Assembly (NCBI GenBank): GCA_020284085.1
Contig: JACEVL010000804.1
Span: 657,501-721,500 of the forward strand
Direction: 5' to 3'
Origin: Aporrectodea caliginosa
Taxonomy: Eukaryota > Annelida > Clitellata > Crassiclitellata > Lumbricidae
DNA length: 64,000 nt
Part shown: positions 1 to 11,799 of the stretch, piece by piece
Layout of the letters: each line of letters opens with the position of its first letter
How positions within the stretch are numbered: the stretch's first letter is position 1
Position numbers and translations under genes: made by a program
Notes under the pieces: generated by a model
The model's input: only the letters and a program-made list of their open reading frames with translations
What the model was told of the DNA's origin: nothing
Databases searched by the model: none

Positions 1-62
1 CGAACCCTGGAGAAGTCTCGGCGCTACAACCCTAGCGCTCTAGCCCATCGGTCATCGTGTCC
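1..62 (-). mobile_element. tRNA-derived SINE head, cut by window start
   Basis: On the minus strand this reads as the 5' half of a tRNA-like promoter. An A-box-like segment lies at 35-54 (GACCGATGGGCTAGAGCGC on the minus strand) and the start of a B box (CCAGGGTTCG) lies at 1-10, broken by the window edge. The A-box core TAGAGCGC is shared with the SINE heads at 33.28 kb and 45.7 kb. The body and tail lie outside the window. A true tRNA gene is less likely, because the same kind of head recurs with a SINE body elsewhere in the window. Confidence 0.55.
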
Positions 63-1464
63 GACGTTTGAATAGCCTACCCCAACCCTCTCAGGCATTT
101 ATTCCACTCTAAACTAAAGTCTTAGCTGTTCAAGAATTCTTATCATGTCCTCCGCGTTTCAATCTTTCTCGTCCCAGACGGAATCCGCCTTAGCAGCGCC
201 TCTGTCAACCTCCTCTCCTGCTGCCAACCGGACTTGGACCTCCACTTGCAGGGTCGTGTTATCCATTAGGTAGAGTAGGCCTTTGAAAGGCTCATGGCCC
301 CTTAATTGACTTAACGCACCAATATCTAATTGATACAATTTAATACAATTATAACAATATACATACAATATTATAACATTAATATTTATCGTATACCCTC
401 TGACTGCCTTGAAAGTAAAAATGTAGGTCCATTAGGGTCAAAGGTACCTGCTGAAGAAAAGTGGCCTGTTTACAGAAATATTAAAAAGGGGGAAATAAAA
501 GAGTGCGACGAATAAATATGGCAATTTATTATTTGCATGCGAAAGAAAATCATGTAAACATATATGGAGCTCAGTATTAGTGATTTGCGGAATCTTCATT
601 TGCCAGAAAGTAGATTACATGATCAAGGAAGATTGACAAATATTATTGACGAATGTTGCGATCGTATGAACAATATCATGGGAAATAAAACCAATGCAAA
701 TTATGCTAGAAAATATGAATGCTTTATGTTAAACGGAGATATCCATGTTGAAAACGAATAAAGATGAAGAAATGAATAAAATCTAATGCGTCGATAGCCT
801 GGAATGGGCGAAATGAATTCTGGATTGCATTCAGAAATGTCCATCCAGCATGCATGTGTTGCAGACACATGCGGGAGATGAAATTTTATCTGATATGGAC
901 CTAGTCGTTATGTTTCTCATTTTTACATCATATACATGGTTTTGACTTAAATCGGATGATAGCAGAACATAAAACTAATCCACATGCAATGACTACATCA
1001 ACTGTATCGATGGACTGTTTCTGATTTGTGCGTCTGATGCTTGTGAATACAGGCAGAAACAAGGCAGGCATTTAACCCAAGACAAACCTGTCACACTACA
1101 AAAGTCCGAGATGCCACAGGGGATCAACATATCGCTGAGTTCAGCCATGGAAACACATTCATCCCGGTCAAGATTTCGGGTTTTTCAGAGTATAATTATT
1201 TTTGCAAATTGTAAATGGATACACAATACACATACCCGTCTTTCTTTCGTGATCTGATTTGTTCTTCGGTTCAAATAAGATAAACATATTTGGCGATTCA
1301 TACCATATAGTATTTTGTTTGTATTTTTATTGTTGGGAGTCAATCGATAAGTGGCTTCCATTTCAAATCTAACTCCATGTGTAACTGTATTTAGTGTTGA
1401 TGATGTAGAGATACAACATTCAAAATTTGTGTTCTAGTTATGAATCAGCCAGTAAGCTGATCAC
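63..1464. other. Non-coding stretch, no gene seen
   Basis: AT-rich sequence. The open frames present (about 60-70 codons) have no splice context, no recognisable motif and no codon bias, and I treat them as chance. The minus-strand frame at 159-368 is slightly protein-like but short, and it sits beside a SINE head, so it may be retroposon body. Confidence 0.5.
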
Positions 1465-1560
1465 TACGCTTCACTGCCCGTGGAGATTAAGAGGTTCATC
1501 TCTTCCACACTTCGATGCGAGCTCATATGGCATTCTCGTGCATTGGAAAAATAGTCCTTT
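1465..1560 (+). mobile_element. LINE family D C-terminal scrap
   Basis: One plus-strand frame, broken by a stop, reads R-F-T-A-R-G-D, then stop, then E-V-H-L-F, then M-A-F-S-C-I-G. This matches the C-terminal block of the LINE fragments at 29.2 kb (R-A-F-S-C-I-G) and 34.05 kb (minus strand, R-A-F-S-C-V-G). It is a short, decayed piece of the end of a LINE ORF2. No tail or target duplication is recognisable. Confidence 0.45.
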
Positions 1561-3171
1561 AAATGTGAATGCATACTGCTCCAATTGATGCAGGTGATTT
1601 ATGGCTAGCTAAAACAGTCGCATTTGCTTAGAGCCTTAGACCAATCTAATAGCCATGCATACGACGCGTTTAGCGGGTCCCTGAAAGATGGGCCAAAAAA
1701 TATAGGTGTTTTGTTGCATTACATATCATTATTCTTCAAAACAAAGTCTTTTTTCTCTTAAATGAAAATAGATGGAACGAAATATTCCGGTGAAAAAACT
1801 TACCGCTCGCCAATAATAGCAAAGCACGTTGACAATAGAAACTGTAAGTATTGTCTGTTTCCCGAACTTGCACACGCACATAAGTAATCCATCAGCTGAA
1901 GATGTGAGACATATTGATGATATGATAATTATAATCATGACATCCTCATTGATTCCATTAAATAATAAGCGAAATAATCGAATTCTGTTCACGGTTTACA
2001 AATTTTCCCACATTACGTCTCTCTCTGTCTCTGTCTCATCATCACAGACACGTGAGTGTGGAGCAATTGGTGTAGCAAGGTTCTTGGGGCCCTTGTGCAG
2101 AGCTTCAGTATTGGGTCCTCTCCCTTGAATCCCCTTCGATTCAAACAAAAAACGCTGTGCAAAAACGCTGTTGCATAGACTACAATATAAATAAGGTCGT
2201 CAGATAATCAAATTTGACAAGCCACGGTAGTCTAAGAAGAATAATCCTAAAAGCTGAAACGTTCGTTCACGTGCTTCTCTTGCGTAAAAATATTCACCAC
2301 CTTTGAAGTGTCAAGCTTTTTTATCATGTTCATTTTCTACTGACAACATTACTAAATAAAACCATTCAGTGCCTACGCTGTACAAATAGATTTAAGTTTT
2401 GTTAAGTTGATTTGATTACATTCTGAAACGAAAGCCCCACTGACGATCTGACCGCCGGGTGCCCTTGTGCATTGTACAGCCTGCACAGTCCATTACTAGC
2501 AGTACTTCACCACAAGAACTGCTAACAACGAGTAGTCCTATTTGCAGACTCAGTTTTCAGTCAGAAGAGGCAACCTTTAGTATAAATCTATATCGATGCG
2601 TCAGCCCTCGTCTTTCCTCAGTCCACATTTCGGTTAAATTGGCCATGAAACGAACAATCTACGGGAAGAGAATCTCCAGTAAAACACTCATCCAGCTTAC
2701 GGGTCATTTCGCGATGCACATGGACCGGTCAGAGCTGTTCTTCGAATGGACCAAAACCTGCGAAGACTGATATTAGGTTTTATTGCCGGATGCACTTCCT
2801 GTGCCAAGCCCTCTAAAGGCGCCTTTACGACAAGCACCACCGCGAGGAGCACATGCTACGATCTAGCCCTGAAAACGGAGGATTACTAGGGATAACAATC
2901 TATCTTCACCATTCCCTCTTTGTCTCTTTCCTTGTCTGCTTGTCTCTGCCTGTATTTGTTGTGTCGTCTCTCTGCTTGTCCTTGTGTATTTCTGTGCTTT
3001 TATCTTCACACCTCTCTCTCTCTCTTTACTCTCTCTGTGGTATTGTCTACTGCCTTTCCTCGTCAGATATTAGGTCCTATTCCTATTCCTTCCTATTCAG
3101 TTCTTCTTTATGCAGCTCACTCTTTTTTCTCTCTGCCCGTGCGTTTGTGTGTCTGTCTGCGTGCCGATCTC
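1561..3171. other. Non-coding stretch, no gene seen
   Basis: No supported gene. Open frames of 87-103 codons near 1.8-2.1 kb and 2.46-2.77 kb carry no recognisable domain and have ordinary base composition. The stretch ends where pyrimidine-rich sequence begins at about 2.9 kb. Confidence 0.45.
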
Positions 3172-3196
3172 TCTCTTTCTCTGACCATCTGTCTCT

Positions 3197-3264
<68 letters not shown>

Positions 3265-3305
3265 CTCTCTCTCTTTCTCACTCTCTCTCGCTCTCTCTTT
3301 CTCAT
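3172..3305. repeat. (CT)n microsatellite
   Basis: A near-pure CT tract, cleanest at about 3202-3262, with interrupted CTCTTT flanks. It creates overlapping Ser/Leu frames on the plus strand and Arg/Glu frames on the minus strand, which are artefacts. It lies directly upstream of the 28-bp minisatellite. The same order, CT tract beside the 28-bp motif, occurs again near 22.0 kb. Confidence 0.9.
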
Positions 3306-3355
3306 CTAGTTCTTCACCCACTTGGGCTTTCTCTCGCTTTTGTTTCCTATTCCTT

Positions 3356-4397
3356 CCCTTCCACCCTTAAATTGCTTCTATTTCCTTTCACCCTTACCGT
3401 TGCTTCTATTTCCTTCCACCCTTACCATTGCTTCTATTTCCTTCCACCCATACCATTGCTTCTATTTCTTTCCACCCTTACCGCTGCTTCTACATGTATT
3501 TCCTTCCACCCTTACCGTTGCTTCTATTTCCTTCCACCCTTACCGTTGCTTCTATTTCCTCCACCCTTACCATTGCTTCTATTTCCTTCCACCCTTACCA
3601 TTGCTTCTATTTCCTTCCACCCATACCATTGCTTCTATTTCTTTCCACCCTTACCGCTGCTTCTACATGTATTTCCTTCCACCCTTACCGTTGCTTCTAT
3701 TTCCTTCCACCCTTACCGTTGCTTCTATTTCCTTCCACCCTTACCATTGCTTCTATTTCCTTCCACCCTTACCATTGCTTCTATTTCCTTCCACCCTTAC
3801 CATTGCTTCTATTTCCTTCCACCCTTACCATTGCTTCTATCTCCTTCCACCCTTACCATTGCTTCTATTTCCTTCCACCCTTACCATTGCTTCTATTTCC
3901 TTCCACCCTTACCATTGCTTCTATTTCCTTCCACCCTTACCATTGCTTCTATTTCCTTTCACCCTTACCGTTGCTTCTATTTCCTTCCACCCTTACCATT
4001 GCTTCTATTTCCTTCCACCCATACCATTGCTTCTATTTCTTTCCACCCTTACCGTTGCTTCTACATGTATTTCCTTCCACCCTTACCGTTGCTTCTATTT
4101 CCTTCCACCCTTACCGTTGCTTCTATTTCCTTCCACCCTTACCATTGCTTCTATTTCCTTCCACCCTTACCATTGCTTCTATTTCCTTCCACCCTTACCA
4201 TTGCTTCTATTTCCTTCCACCCTTACCATTGCTTCTATTTCCTTCCACCCTTACCATTGCTTCTATTTCCTTCCACCCTTACCATTGCTTCTATTTCCTT
4301 CCAACCTTACCATTGCTTCTATTTCCTTCCACCGTTACCGTTGCTTCTATTTCCTTCCACCCTTACCATTGCTTCTATTTCCTTCCACCCTTACCAT
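3356..4397. repeat. 28-bp minisatellite, about 37 units
   Basis: The unit contains TTCCACCCTTACCATTGC followed by TTCTATTTCC, 28 bp in all, repeated head to tail. Units vary mainly at one position (ACCATTGC versus ACCGTTGC), and three carry an inserted ACATGT. Because 28 is not a multiple of three and the unit has no stop, all three plus-strand frames stay open for about 1 kb and read the same 28-residue cycle in shifted phase. The 323- to 553-codon open frames here are therefore by-products of the repeat, not genes. A short unexpanded relative is at 22.05 kb. Confidence 0.93.
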
Positions 4398-5339
4398 AAA
4401 TTCTCTTTCCTTCCCTATCCTTCGGGCTTCGCCATTTCCTTCCCGTCATTTGTTTACTATCAGAGTACTACTTTCTGCATCTTTCAGCAATATTGCGCAC
4501 TCACAACTACTTAAACTGATCTACGCCTACTTATCAAGCAAAGAGAGCATGTCTCATATTAAGCGATTGACGTTGATGCATATGATTGGAGAATGTTCTG
4601 ACTGCGAATCTGTCTCGGAATTCACTCCACATAAACAAAGCAGCACAGTTATAAATCACTCGCAAACCATTCAATCCGAATGCCTTGTTCCGCCCACGCT
4701 ATCCTATCTGAGCGATTGCGACCAACGACCTCAATCCAGTTTTTCCTTTCTCACTCCATCTCCCTCATTTCCTCTGCTCTTCCGTTCATCCTTCATCCAG
4801 CTCCCTAGCTCTGTCTCACTCCTTCCTCCGTCTCTTAAACCTCCATCCACCCATCCATCAATTCGTCCCTCCTTCCATCCATCAATCACCCCCACATATC
4901 CCCGAACACCGACAGACCCTCCCAATCTACCCAACCACCCCCATCCACCAACTGAAATCTAAACCTCAAACCACCCAAACCAGTCCACCCATCGATCCAT
5001 CGATTGCCCACTCAGTGCATCCAGGTCCCCATCCTCCAGCCACTCCATCAGTTCCTCCAGGGCTTCATCGGAGACCCGTTGGATTCGCTGCCCTCACCCC
5101 AATGCGCCTCAATCGACCCGATCTCATTTGTCACGGAACAGAGTCAGCCGAAAACCGTATTACAAACAGGATCTTCTCCTCCAACAGGCCGTGTCCTTCG
5201 AAAGCGACCGTCTCTCGGTCGCCCGAGTCCAGTCGAAAGCTGGTGTATTATTTACGGCGCCGCAGATCATATAAAGCACATGAAAAGCATAAACATTCCA
5301 GGCGACTGGTTACTCAAGCGGAGAAGCGTATTATAGAGC
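4398..5339. other. Non-coding stretch with CCAT-rich part
   Basis: About 4.74-5.00 kb is pyrimidine-rich with many CCATCCAT and CCCTCC words. About 5.0-5.34 kb is more GC-rich and holds two overlapping open frames of 110 and 143 codons in different phases. The first begins at a TTG, and neither shows a motif I recognise. I see no supported gene. Confidence 0.4.
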
Positions 5340-5349
5340 TCGCAGCGCT

Positions 5350-5600
5350 GGAGATACATATACATATACGCATTCAAATACATATGCATAGTTCATATAG
5401 ATATACATGCATATATACATATATATATACACATAAATATATATAGATATACCTGTACAATACATTTACATTTACATATGCATGTATACAGTACATTTAC
5501 ATATAAAATACATATACATATACAGTTGTACATGTACATATAATTATATATACAAATATAATTATAGCCAGAGGTATATATATATATATTTAGCAATATA
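5350..5600. repeat. Degenerate TACATA/ATAT-rich repeat
   Basis: A degenerate mixture of ACATAT, ATACAT and ATATAC words, typical of an ageing CATA/TA microsatellite. No coding content is credible here. Confidence 0.75.
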
Positions 5601-5737
5601 TGACTCCTCAATTTGTTCTGTCTCATCTGTCCGTGGGGGATTTCGAAAGCGCTGGTCGTCGGTCTTCATCTATAGAAGCACTCCTCCACAGAGTCTCCTG
5701 CGATGTATATAGATCAGCCGATCTTTAGCAGTAGTAC

Positions 5738-5738
5738 A

Positions 5739-5790
<52 letters not shown>
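5738..5790. repeat. (AT)n microsatellite
   Basis: About 26 uninterrupted AT dinucleotides between ACAGT and TGTCCC. Likely to be length-variable. Confidence 0.95.
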
Positions 5791-5793
<3 letters not shown>

Positions 5794-6118
5794 CCCTGGA
5801 AGATCGTTAATCGTGATTGCGATGCTTTGGTCTGAAGAAGGAACCTCGTCAATTGACGGCTGTTAAGGGACAGATGCCACTGGAGCGGAACCTGGCTTAG
5901 ACAACGGAAGCCACGAATCTTCTCCTACTGAACGAAGTGCATGTGTATGAGTGCGCAAAAGATACATAAATACCAAAGCATACACTTAGCGCGTAACTGT
6001 AACTGATCGCGTGGGTTTAAGGGTTAAGCGGTCTGGATATAATACACGTCACCGCCTTTTATGGACCAACATAAATATAATAATATTTAGCACCTTTGTG
6101 CATATAATATATATATAC

Positions 6119-7825
6119 TAGACTGGTCCACAAAATTAAAAGTTGGAAATACATTGCTCCACAAGGCTGCCCTTGTTACACATGAAAACATGAGTCTGTA
6201 TGTAAAATTTTGGAAAGATTTGATTATATTTAGAGGTCGCTATGTTTTTCGACTTTTTGCTACATAGTATGAACTTGTCAAAAAACATGTATAATTGTGA
6301 TTTTTTTCAAATCGGTTATAAATTATTTTCAAGTCAGCTATTATTTTGAAAAATAAACAGCCCAATTTAGAAATATATACTGCAGTGTTAATGCTTTGTC
6401 AGGATGCATTACGTTTGTAATAAAATATAATTTTGGATAATTAAAGAAGTAATCCAGTCTGCATAAATCCCGTCATTGAAGTGCTGGAAACCCGCAACCT
6501 ACTATTATTTCATTTTGCCTTTGTTGGAACAGAAAATTTTGTCCGATGACTGGAGACAAGTTGCAGCAAGTATTGTTTCTGTGACTCATCCTTAGTATAT
6601 CATTGTTAGAATGGATCAGAGCCACTCCACGTTGTGCGCAGTCATTGACGACCATCAACAGTTTGCCATTTGCCTTCATCGACTGGGAAGTAGGGTCCAG
6701 TGGTCAGGGAGTAAAGGACTTTGATAGGAAGGCTGTGGGATGTTCTTGACCCTGGATGTTAAAAAGATCAAGCAGTTTTAAAGATCTCCTTGTTACATAC
6801 TCTTCCAGTGGAGTCTGGTGGTCGAAGGATTTACTGTCCAGACGCTACATGGATAGCGGATTAGGTGGATAAATAAGATTGTATTACCAGAGCAGCGTCG
6901 ATGTCTTCAGTGACACGCTTCAAAGAAATAGCGGAGATGATGACTGAAAGAGTGAATTAAATCGAACTCAATCTGTAACTCCTTGAATCAGCACAAATTT
7001 GTGTTCATACAACTTCCACAGTTTGCGAACACCCGAATGCACACACTGTGCGGGGATTCTAGCCTCCTCCCGAATTACCAACGCAGCGACTATTGTTGCT
7101 TTCGTGGCCTCACCAAATGCTATAGTCTATTCTGGTAATGAAATATGAAATTCCTCAGGATTGCCCAATTTTGTGGGAGTCTAGACCCAAGAAAGTGTTT
7201 GTCAGGCATCCATAACAGACAATTTTGAGGAACTCCTTGTTGATGCCAGTTTCACCATAGCTGCCGTTTTGTAACGTACGAGCTTTTATTGCAGAAAGTG
7301 AAAAACATGTGCTGTAAGCTTATTTCATATTCAAGGCTGGCTTCACAGACGTAAAAAAGTACTCGAATCACGCTAAATTAGCAGCATACAGAGCAATATT
7401 GAACAATACAATTGTAGGATATGAAACGAATTGTGATGAAAAGGTGGCATGCAAAATTTAAAAAATAGTTATAAGCCAACAACCGTTTATCTATCAGAAA
7501 GAACTTGAAATAAGTGTTTTATTTGTAAATAAGCTTATTATTCTTTTAGTCACTTAAATACAGTTGGCATATTGATCATGATTTAGAAAGATGGTGCGTG
7601 GTGTTCATGGGTGCTTATTTTAATTCATAATGAAGCTATTAACGCGTCAGATGCGCAATTTTGCAATTTCTACAAAAAGTGTCAAAACCTAGCGACCTCT
7701 AAACATGCTCAGATCTCTTCGATTTTTTCAACACAGAGTCTTCTAGTCAAGTGTAACAGGGGCAGCCTTGTGGAGCAGCATATTTTGAAAAAATATATTT
7801 TCCCATGTAAGTTTGAACCAGTCTA
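6119..7825. mobile_element. DNA transposon with long terminal inverted repeats
   Basis: A 1707-bp element bounded by the exact 8-bp direct repeat ATATATAC (6111-6118 and 7826-7833). Both ends begin TAGACTGGT, and about 145 bp at each end pair as inverted repeats, with conserved blocks CTCCACAAGGCTGCCC and TTTAGAGGTCGCTA in the same order on each side. The interior holds a broken minus-strand coding remnant (6510-6855). Length, inverted ends and target duplication establish a cut-and-paste transposon. The superfamily is unresolved: the 8-bp duplication fits hAT, P or Mutator-like elements, the long inverted repeats favour Mutator-like, and the tip TAGAC is not a perfect hAT tip. It is probably immobile because its reading frame is damaged. 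Confidence 0.88.
6510..6855 (-). pseudogene. Decayed ORF of the 6.1-kb transposon
   Basis: Reading from higher to lower coordinates, the minus strand gives a coherent peptide in pieces: T-P-L-E-E-Y-V-T-R-R-S-L-K-L-L-D-L-F near 6.80 kb, an in-frame TGA near 6.69 kb, then V-V-N-D-C-A-Q-R-G-V-A-L-I near 6.63 kb. A frameshift near 6.60 kb is followed by T-K-D-E-S-Q-K-Q-Y-L-L-Q-L-V and a terminal stop at 6510-6512. The pattern N-D-x-A-x-R-G-x-A-L with a downstream Q-x-x-L-L-Q-x-V resembles anonymous proteins I remember from invertebrate genomes, but I cannot name the family. Lying inside a target-duplicated transposon, it is best read as that element's own former protein. At least two lesions are visible. 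Confidence 0.6.
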
Positions 7826-7892
7826 ATATATACCTATGTATTATATAACATTAGTTCATAAGGGATTATCAAAAGGCGCAATAAAAATAGAC

Positions 7893-7965
7893 AGATGCAC
7901 ACACACAAACACACACACATGCGCACACACATGCGCACAGACATGCACACGAACGCACACAGACA

Positions 7966-7996
<31 letters not shown>
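7893..7996. repeat. (CA)n / (TA)n compound microsatellite
   Basis: ACAC and GCACACACAT words run into A9 and then about ten AT dinucleotides. It starts about 60 bp outside the 6.1-kb transposon. Confidence 0.85.
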
Positions 7997-7997
<1 letters not shown>

Positions 7998-8499
7998 ATG
8001 TATATACATAGGCCTATACACACATGCATGCAGAACCTCTCAATAACGGTGACGTATTTTCATAAACCACACCGCTGTCACAGATGTACATAACATCGGC
8101 TGCAGTTGTATTTTACAATAATGTCTAAGCTGTGTGAGCAGGTGGCTGGTGATAGCGCACATTCAAACATTCTCGGTCAATGATTCTCGCGCCTGCGTTC
8201 AGGATTTGCATTGCGTAGATAACTAAGAATCAGTTTTACAGGATTAAGGATTAGCTGAAATTGAACAATACTTGTAGAAAACTTAAAAAGTGTTCACATC
8301 CCCTCTTCAAATTTCAAACCGTTACTTTACCAGGTTGTGAGAGAATCCCTTCCCGAGGTTTGGCTCAGTCGCCTAAGAAATTGAGGCAATTGATCGTTTG
8401 TTTTTAGGTCATCTGACGTTGATGGATGTATGTATGGATGGGTGGTTTAATAAAAGCAATTATGACAGCAAAGACAATGACATTGACAAACGACAATAA

Positions 8500-8655
8500 C
8501 AAACAACGAAAACAATAATTGCAATTGTAATCAGTAAATTCTATTGCATCATTGTCTAATGCACACTGCACAAGGCATATTACATGTATAGCGATGGCAC
8601 ATCAAAACCAAGTCGTTATCAGCTCAGTATCCAGAAGATCTGCCCGTAAGAGCAG
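8500..8655 (-). mobile_element. LINE family B 3' end
   Basis: The minus strand carries CTCTTACGGGCAGATCTTCTGG, here split across 8633-8655, and then ACTTGGTTTTGATGTGCCATCG near 8592-8615. It goes on to GCATTAGACA and a tail of GATTACAATTG. The same order occurs at 61.84-61.96 kb, where it follows a LINE C-terminal ORF. The copy is truncated exactly where the AAT/AAC-rich microsatellite begins. Confidence 0.65.
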
Positions 8656-8998
<343 letters not shown>

Positions 8999-9149
8999 AA
9001 TAATAGTGATAATAACGAAAAAGAAACAAGTGCAAGCAAATTGGCGATGATTATTTCTGTTCTTCTGGGAACTGGTAATGAGACGACGGATGCACTGGCC
9101 AAATGTAACCACCAGCAATGGCCAGTTGGCCACAGAACGAATGACAGCG

Positions 9150-9785
<636 letters not shown>

Positions 9786-10150
9786 AAATAAGGTGCTCTG
9801 GATTGAGTAATAAAAAATTTCCGTTAATAATTGCCCAATCGTCCTTATCATTTCCATCTCGTACATGACACTAGACGATACCCATGATAGGTCACGCAAT
9901 TACTGATCGCTGCAGGACATTCTAAGGAAAGCGAAGAAGCCAAAGGCCAATTTATCATATGAACTGCCTCACTGACTCCACTCCAAGACTTCAACGCTTC
10001 AAGAGCTTAAGTGCAGACAAGATCAACGCAATCTGGAAATACGTCTGACAAGTAACTGTCCGCCAATTCTTCATCACCCACTGGGTGATCAAACTCCGGG
10101 CATTAATATGGAGCCCTGCCATTTACCATATGGCACATAGACCAATACAT

Positions 10151-10250
10151 TTTACACAGAATATGTGCCAACGAATATACTGAATATACCGTATAAAAAA
10201 TTATATTGAATATATTGAATATGCTGAATATACTGAATATACTGTAAGAA
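10151..10250. repeat. Short tandem GAATATACT-type repeat
   Basis: About nine degenerate copies of a 9- to 10-bp word around GAATATACT / GAATATATT. Confidence 0.75.
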
Positions 10251-10754
10251 TGCGTGATGGAAATGACAGATAAGTCAAGCTCCAACAGGAAACTTCCTTC
10301 TAACCAACGTATGCACTTATAAACATATTTACTTATTTATAAATGCATAAATTTTGATAATCTGTTGCAGCAAATTACGTAAACCATTCAATGCAACATC
10401 CCTTTGACTTAACTGTTTGACGTGTATTGACGAGTTCGCGGGATTTACAGTGACTTCGACCGCACGTTTTTGGCGACATTTCGATCTACCGACCGGCTGG
10501 CGTCGAATACTCTACGTGCACCCGACCGCAAGAGAGATAGCCGGACTTGCGTCATCGTCCTTCATGATGGACTGTTTGACAGTGGCCCTACAGTGTGCCG
10601 CGGAAACTACCGCCTGTTTAGCTCCACACTTGCAACACAACTTGGTGCAGAGATTTACTACATGATGCAATCGATCAGCTGTGATTGGGAATAAGTAAGT
10701 TGGGCTTCATGTGCGCGTGGACCCACCACTTCTGCCAATAATCAAATCATAACT

Positions 10755-10850
10755 GCTGGTAATCATGTAATGTAATGTAATCGAACATTTATATAGCGCC
10801 GCTGGAATCAGCAGCGCTCTCAACCGGCCTCAGTGTCTGGGCCAGCGTAC
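10755..10850 (-). mobile_element. LINE family C tail
   Basis: TAATGTAATGTAAT followed by ATTTATATAGCGCC is the reverse complement of a GGCGCTATATAAAT tail ending in ATTAC repeats. AGCGCTCTCAACC a little further on corresponds to the region just before the stop codon in the other copies. The 5' part is truncated. Confidence 0.55.
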
Positions 10851-10875
10851 AGGAAATTATGATGTGAGATCTTAC

Positions 10876-11507
10876 CGTTTGAACTTTCCGTGCAATTTGC
10901 AGTGACTTTTGTCGTGTGCGATGTCTCCCAGTCGAGTCATGATGGTCTTCCACCTGGACGCTTTCGGTTCTGGCCTCGCATTCACCTTGTTGTTCTCCTT
11001 CTCCTCCGTCGGCGTGTCCGCATTTCGTATAGACGCCGCAGCAGCAGCGACCGCAGCAACCGCCCTCGGAAGGACCGATCCCGGTCGGTTAACGCTGTCC
11101 GACGCCTTCTTAGAATCACAGCGACTTGGACTCGGCTCCGGAGGTTGCAGCCGCTCCTCTGCGCTGTCTCGGCGTTGGGTCAAAGTGTCGTAGGAGACGA
11201 GAGGGAAGGAGTTGAGCCATTGCTTCGGGGCCAGGCTCTTCCTCCGCTTCAGCGCCCGCGCGGCCTTCGAAGCTGCTACGTCCGGCGACGGAGGGATCGT
11301 TGATTCGCGGCAGAAGGTCGACTGTCGCCGAAGGAGTCGAGGAGGAGGTGGATGCTGGACGCTGAAGACGTGCGGTGGAATGGGGCCCGAAGACGAGACG
11401 GAGGAGGGCTTTGAGGGAGGAGCATCATGGAGGCTCGTGCGTCGGTGCCTGCGGACGGTGGCAGAGCGGATGAACTGTTCCCTGGCTTGAGGGTCCAAGA
11501 CGGGCAT
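10876..11507 (-). CDS. Probable first coding exon of an unrecognised host gene
   Basis: A 210-codon minus-strand frame starts at an ATG at 11507 (purine at -3, in-frame stop 18 bp upstream). At 10876 it runs into AAACG followed by GTAAGA, a strong 5' splice site, so the exon ends in phase 2. The TAA that closes the raw frame lies inside the donor. Codons are markedly G/C-ending, unlike the AT-rich surroundings, which argues for real coding. The protein is Ser-, Pro- and Arg-rich, with a Pro run near residue 55, an Ala-rich run near residues 150-160 and an acidic-basic patch T-E-E-K-E-N-N-K. A possible basic amphipathic segment, S-R-W-K-T-I-M-T-R-L-G-D-I, begins near residue 184. I do not recognise the family. 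The remaining exons would lie at lower coordinates or outside the window. Plus-strand frames over the same bases are shadows caused by high GC. Confidence 0.6.
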
Positions 11508-11624
11508 CACTCTCGAAGAGCCTCAGCAACCATCACCCGTAGAATCACGCCCAACCTATTATACACAAGAAACGAATACGAATGAAGATCACGAGTTATG
11601 TTGCGCTATTGTGAATTGCTATAG

Positions 11625-11791
11625 CATGGGCCCAGAAAAAGTTTCGGAAGGGTTTTAAGATTTCGGGGGTTTTCCTTTGAAAAGGTTGCATAAGTTAAGG
11701 TTTCTTGTATTTTGCAGGTAAAAGCGTATAATATTTTTTCGGAAACTTATTTGGGGGTTTGAACCCGTAGCCCCCCTCCAAATACGCCATG
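11625..11791. mobile_element. Short MITE with 8-bp target duplication
   Basis: A 167-bp element bounded by TGCTATAG (11617-11624) and TGTTATAG (11792-11799), an 8-bp duplication with one mismatch. Both ends begin CATGG, and the interior is rich in G runs at the left and C runs at the right (CCGTAGCCCCCCTCC). The duplication length suggests hAT-like, but the tips are short and not canonical. Confidence 0.5.
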
Positions 11792-11799
11792 TGTTATAG

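Noticed and set aside
2853..4962. Three overlapping plus-strand frames of 323-553 codons rich in Pro, Leu, Phe, Ser
   Set aside because: They are produced by the 28-bp stop-free minisatellite and the CT tract. All frames are open equally and read the same cycle.
5004..5446. Overlapping frames of 110 and 143 codons in GC-richer sequence
   Set aside because: The first starts at TTG, neither shows a motif or codon bias, and the second runs into the CATA-rich repeat.
10417..10694. Two overlapping plus frames of 82 and 74 codons near the host exon
   Set aside because: Protein-like in places, but starts are weak, both frames are open equally and no family is recognised.
10890..11490. Plus-strand frames of 92-137 codons opposite the minus-strand exon
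   Set aside because: Shadows of a GC-rich coding exon. They lack a splice context and have less convincing codon use.
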